Shown: piece after piece, positions 32,752 to 32,996 of the stretch
Layout of the letters: every line of letters begins with the position of its first letter
Numbering within the stretch: the stretch's first letter is position 1
Source: Anaerolinea sp.
GTDB taxonomy: Bacteria > Chloroflexota > Anaerolineae > Anaerolineales > Villigracilaceae
Length of the DNA stretch: 32,996 bases
Assembly: GCA_020047815.1 (NCBI GenBank)
Contig: JAIFNG010000063.1
Span: forward strand, 1 to 32,996
Direction: 5' to 3'
Translations under genes and position numbers: made by a program
Notes under the pieces: model-generated
What the model was told of the DNA's origin: nothing
Databases searched by the model: none
What the model saw: the letters and a program-made list of their open reading frames with translations, nothing else

Positions 32752-32821
32752 TCTCCCGGTTTCCCCCTTGCCTTGTTTGTTGAGAAATTGATATTATGGG
32801 GGCGTCTTGCTTTCCGGGAGA
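32752..32821 (+). other. Nested inverted repeats between the GT4 gene and tRNA-Thr
   Basis: TCTCCCGG (32752-32759) pairs with CCGGGAGA (32814-32821). Inside, CCCCC (32763-32767) can pair with GGGGG (32798-32802). The ~70-base structure lies 67 bases after the GT4 stop and has no T-run. It may end the glycan transcript or be a structured RNA. Nothing else is evident in 32686-32912. Confidence 0.35.
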
Positions 32822-32912
32822 GTGGGCTAAATTTAATGGATTTTGGGATATGAAAGGGGTTTTGTCATCTTCTTTGCACAGCAGAGAAATTTCAGATAAG
32901 TGCGCAATTGTC

Positions 32913-32940
32913 TTGACGTTGTGCGTTGTTTTGGTATAAT
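32913..32940 (+). promoter_or_regulatory. Promoter of tRNA-Thr
   Basis: TTGACG (32913-32918), 16-base spacer, perfect TATAAT (32935-32940), 18 bases before the first base of the tRNA. It is the strongest sigma70-type promoter in the window and fits a stable RNA gene. Confidence 0.85.
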
Positions 32941-32958
32941 CCCCCTGCTTAATCACTC

Positions 32959-32996
32959 GCCGACGTAGCTCAATCGGCAGAGCACCCGCCTTGTAA
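32959..32996 (+). tRNA. tRNA-Thr (TGT), 3' end cut off by the window
   Basis: The first 38 bases of a tRNA: acceptor strand GCCGACG (32959-32965), TA, D arm GCTC...GAGC, then the anticodon stem start CCCGC. The loop reads CTTGTAA with anticodon TGT at positions 34-36 of the tRNA (32992-32994). The 3' half lies outside the window. Confidence 0.9.

Overview
The window reads as an accessory-rich stretch of chromosome from a bacterium of the phylum Chloroflexota, probably class Anaerolineae. This is inferred from gene content and protein style (Flp-type pilin, YugP-type zinc peptidase, S41 protease, MrfA-like helicase with a DUF1998 tail, several GT-C membrane glycosyltransferases, roughly balanced base composition). 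No rRNA or marker gene is present to prove it. The window starts in the 3' part of a tRNA-Leu(CAA) and ends in the 5' half of a tRNA-Thr(TGT).

Left part (1-4.9 kb, + strand). After the tRNA and a 19-bp hairpin come two very small ORFs with good ribosome sites (40 aa, one membrane helix; 27 aa, followed by a terminator). A second intrinsic terminator abuts the ribosome site of an array of six GNAT acetyltransferase genes. Three are single-domain RimJ/RimL-like and three are of a tandem-domain type, the middle one being a decayed copy. The small ORF plus two terminators looks like a leader/attenuator for the array.

Middle left (5.0-13.3 kb, - strand). Reading leftwards: class I fumarase alpha and beta subunits, a terminator, a multi-domain membrane histidine kinase, a tightly packed trio (putative quinate-5-dehydrogenase-like protein, MobA-like nucleotidyltransferase, PAP2 phosphatase), a terminator, a PPC/DUF296 protein, and a lipoprotein of the alkaline-phosphatase superfamily.

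Middle (13.5-21.4 kb). On + are a C-terminal processing protease, a YugP-type zinc peptidase, and an AT-rich pair (DUF3795-like and DUF7000-like) that looks acquired. Then comes about 760 bp without a convincing gene, holding a cluster of TTGTATC heptamers built around a perfect 22-bp inverted repeat. Next are an LPG-synthase-type membrane protein and a DEAH helicase carrying an embedded HNH nuclease-like domain. Convergent to these is a 51-aa Flp-type pilin with no ATG, its apparent start being ATA.

IS element (21508-23117). This is a complete 1610-bp ISKra4-like element with perfect 22-bp terminal inverted repeats starting GGG, a 9-bp target duplication (GGGGTGATT), and two transposase reading frames overlapping in the +1 frame.

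Right part (23.2-32.7 kb, + strand). This is a surface-glycan or glycolipid locus: GT-C-type membrane protein, GDP-mannose 4,6-dehydratase, second GT-C, DPM1-like GT2, LPG-synthase/flippase-like protein, third GT-C, and GT4. From the third gene on, the genes are nearly contiguous with overlapping or abutting stops and starts. The likely logic is GDP-deoxyhexose supply, loading of sugar on a polyprenyl carrier, and transfer outside the membrane. The partner reductase, a polymerase and an exporter are not in the window.
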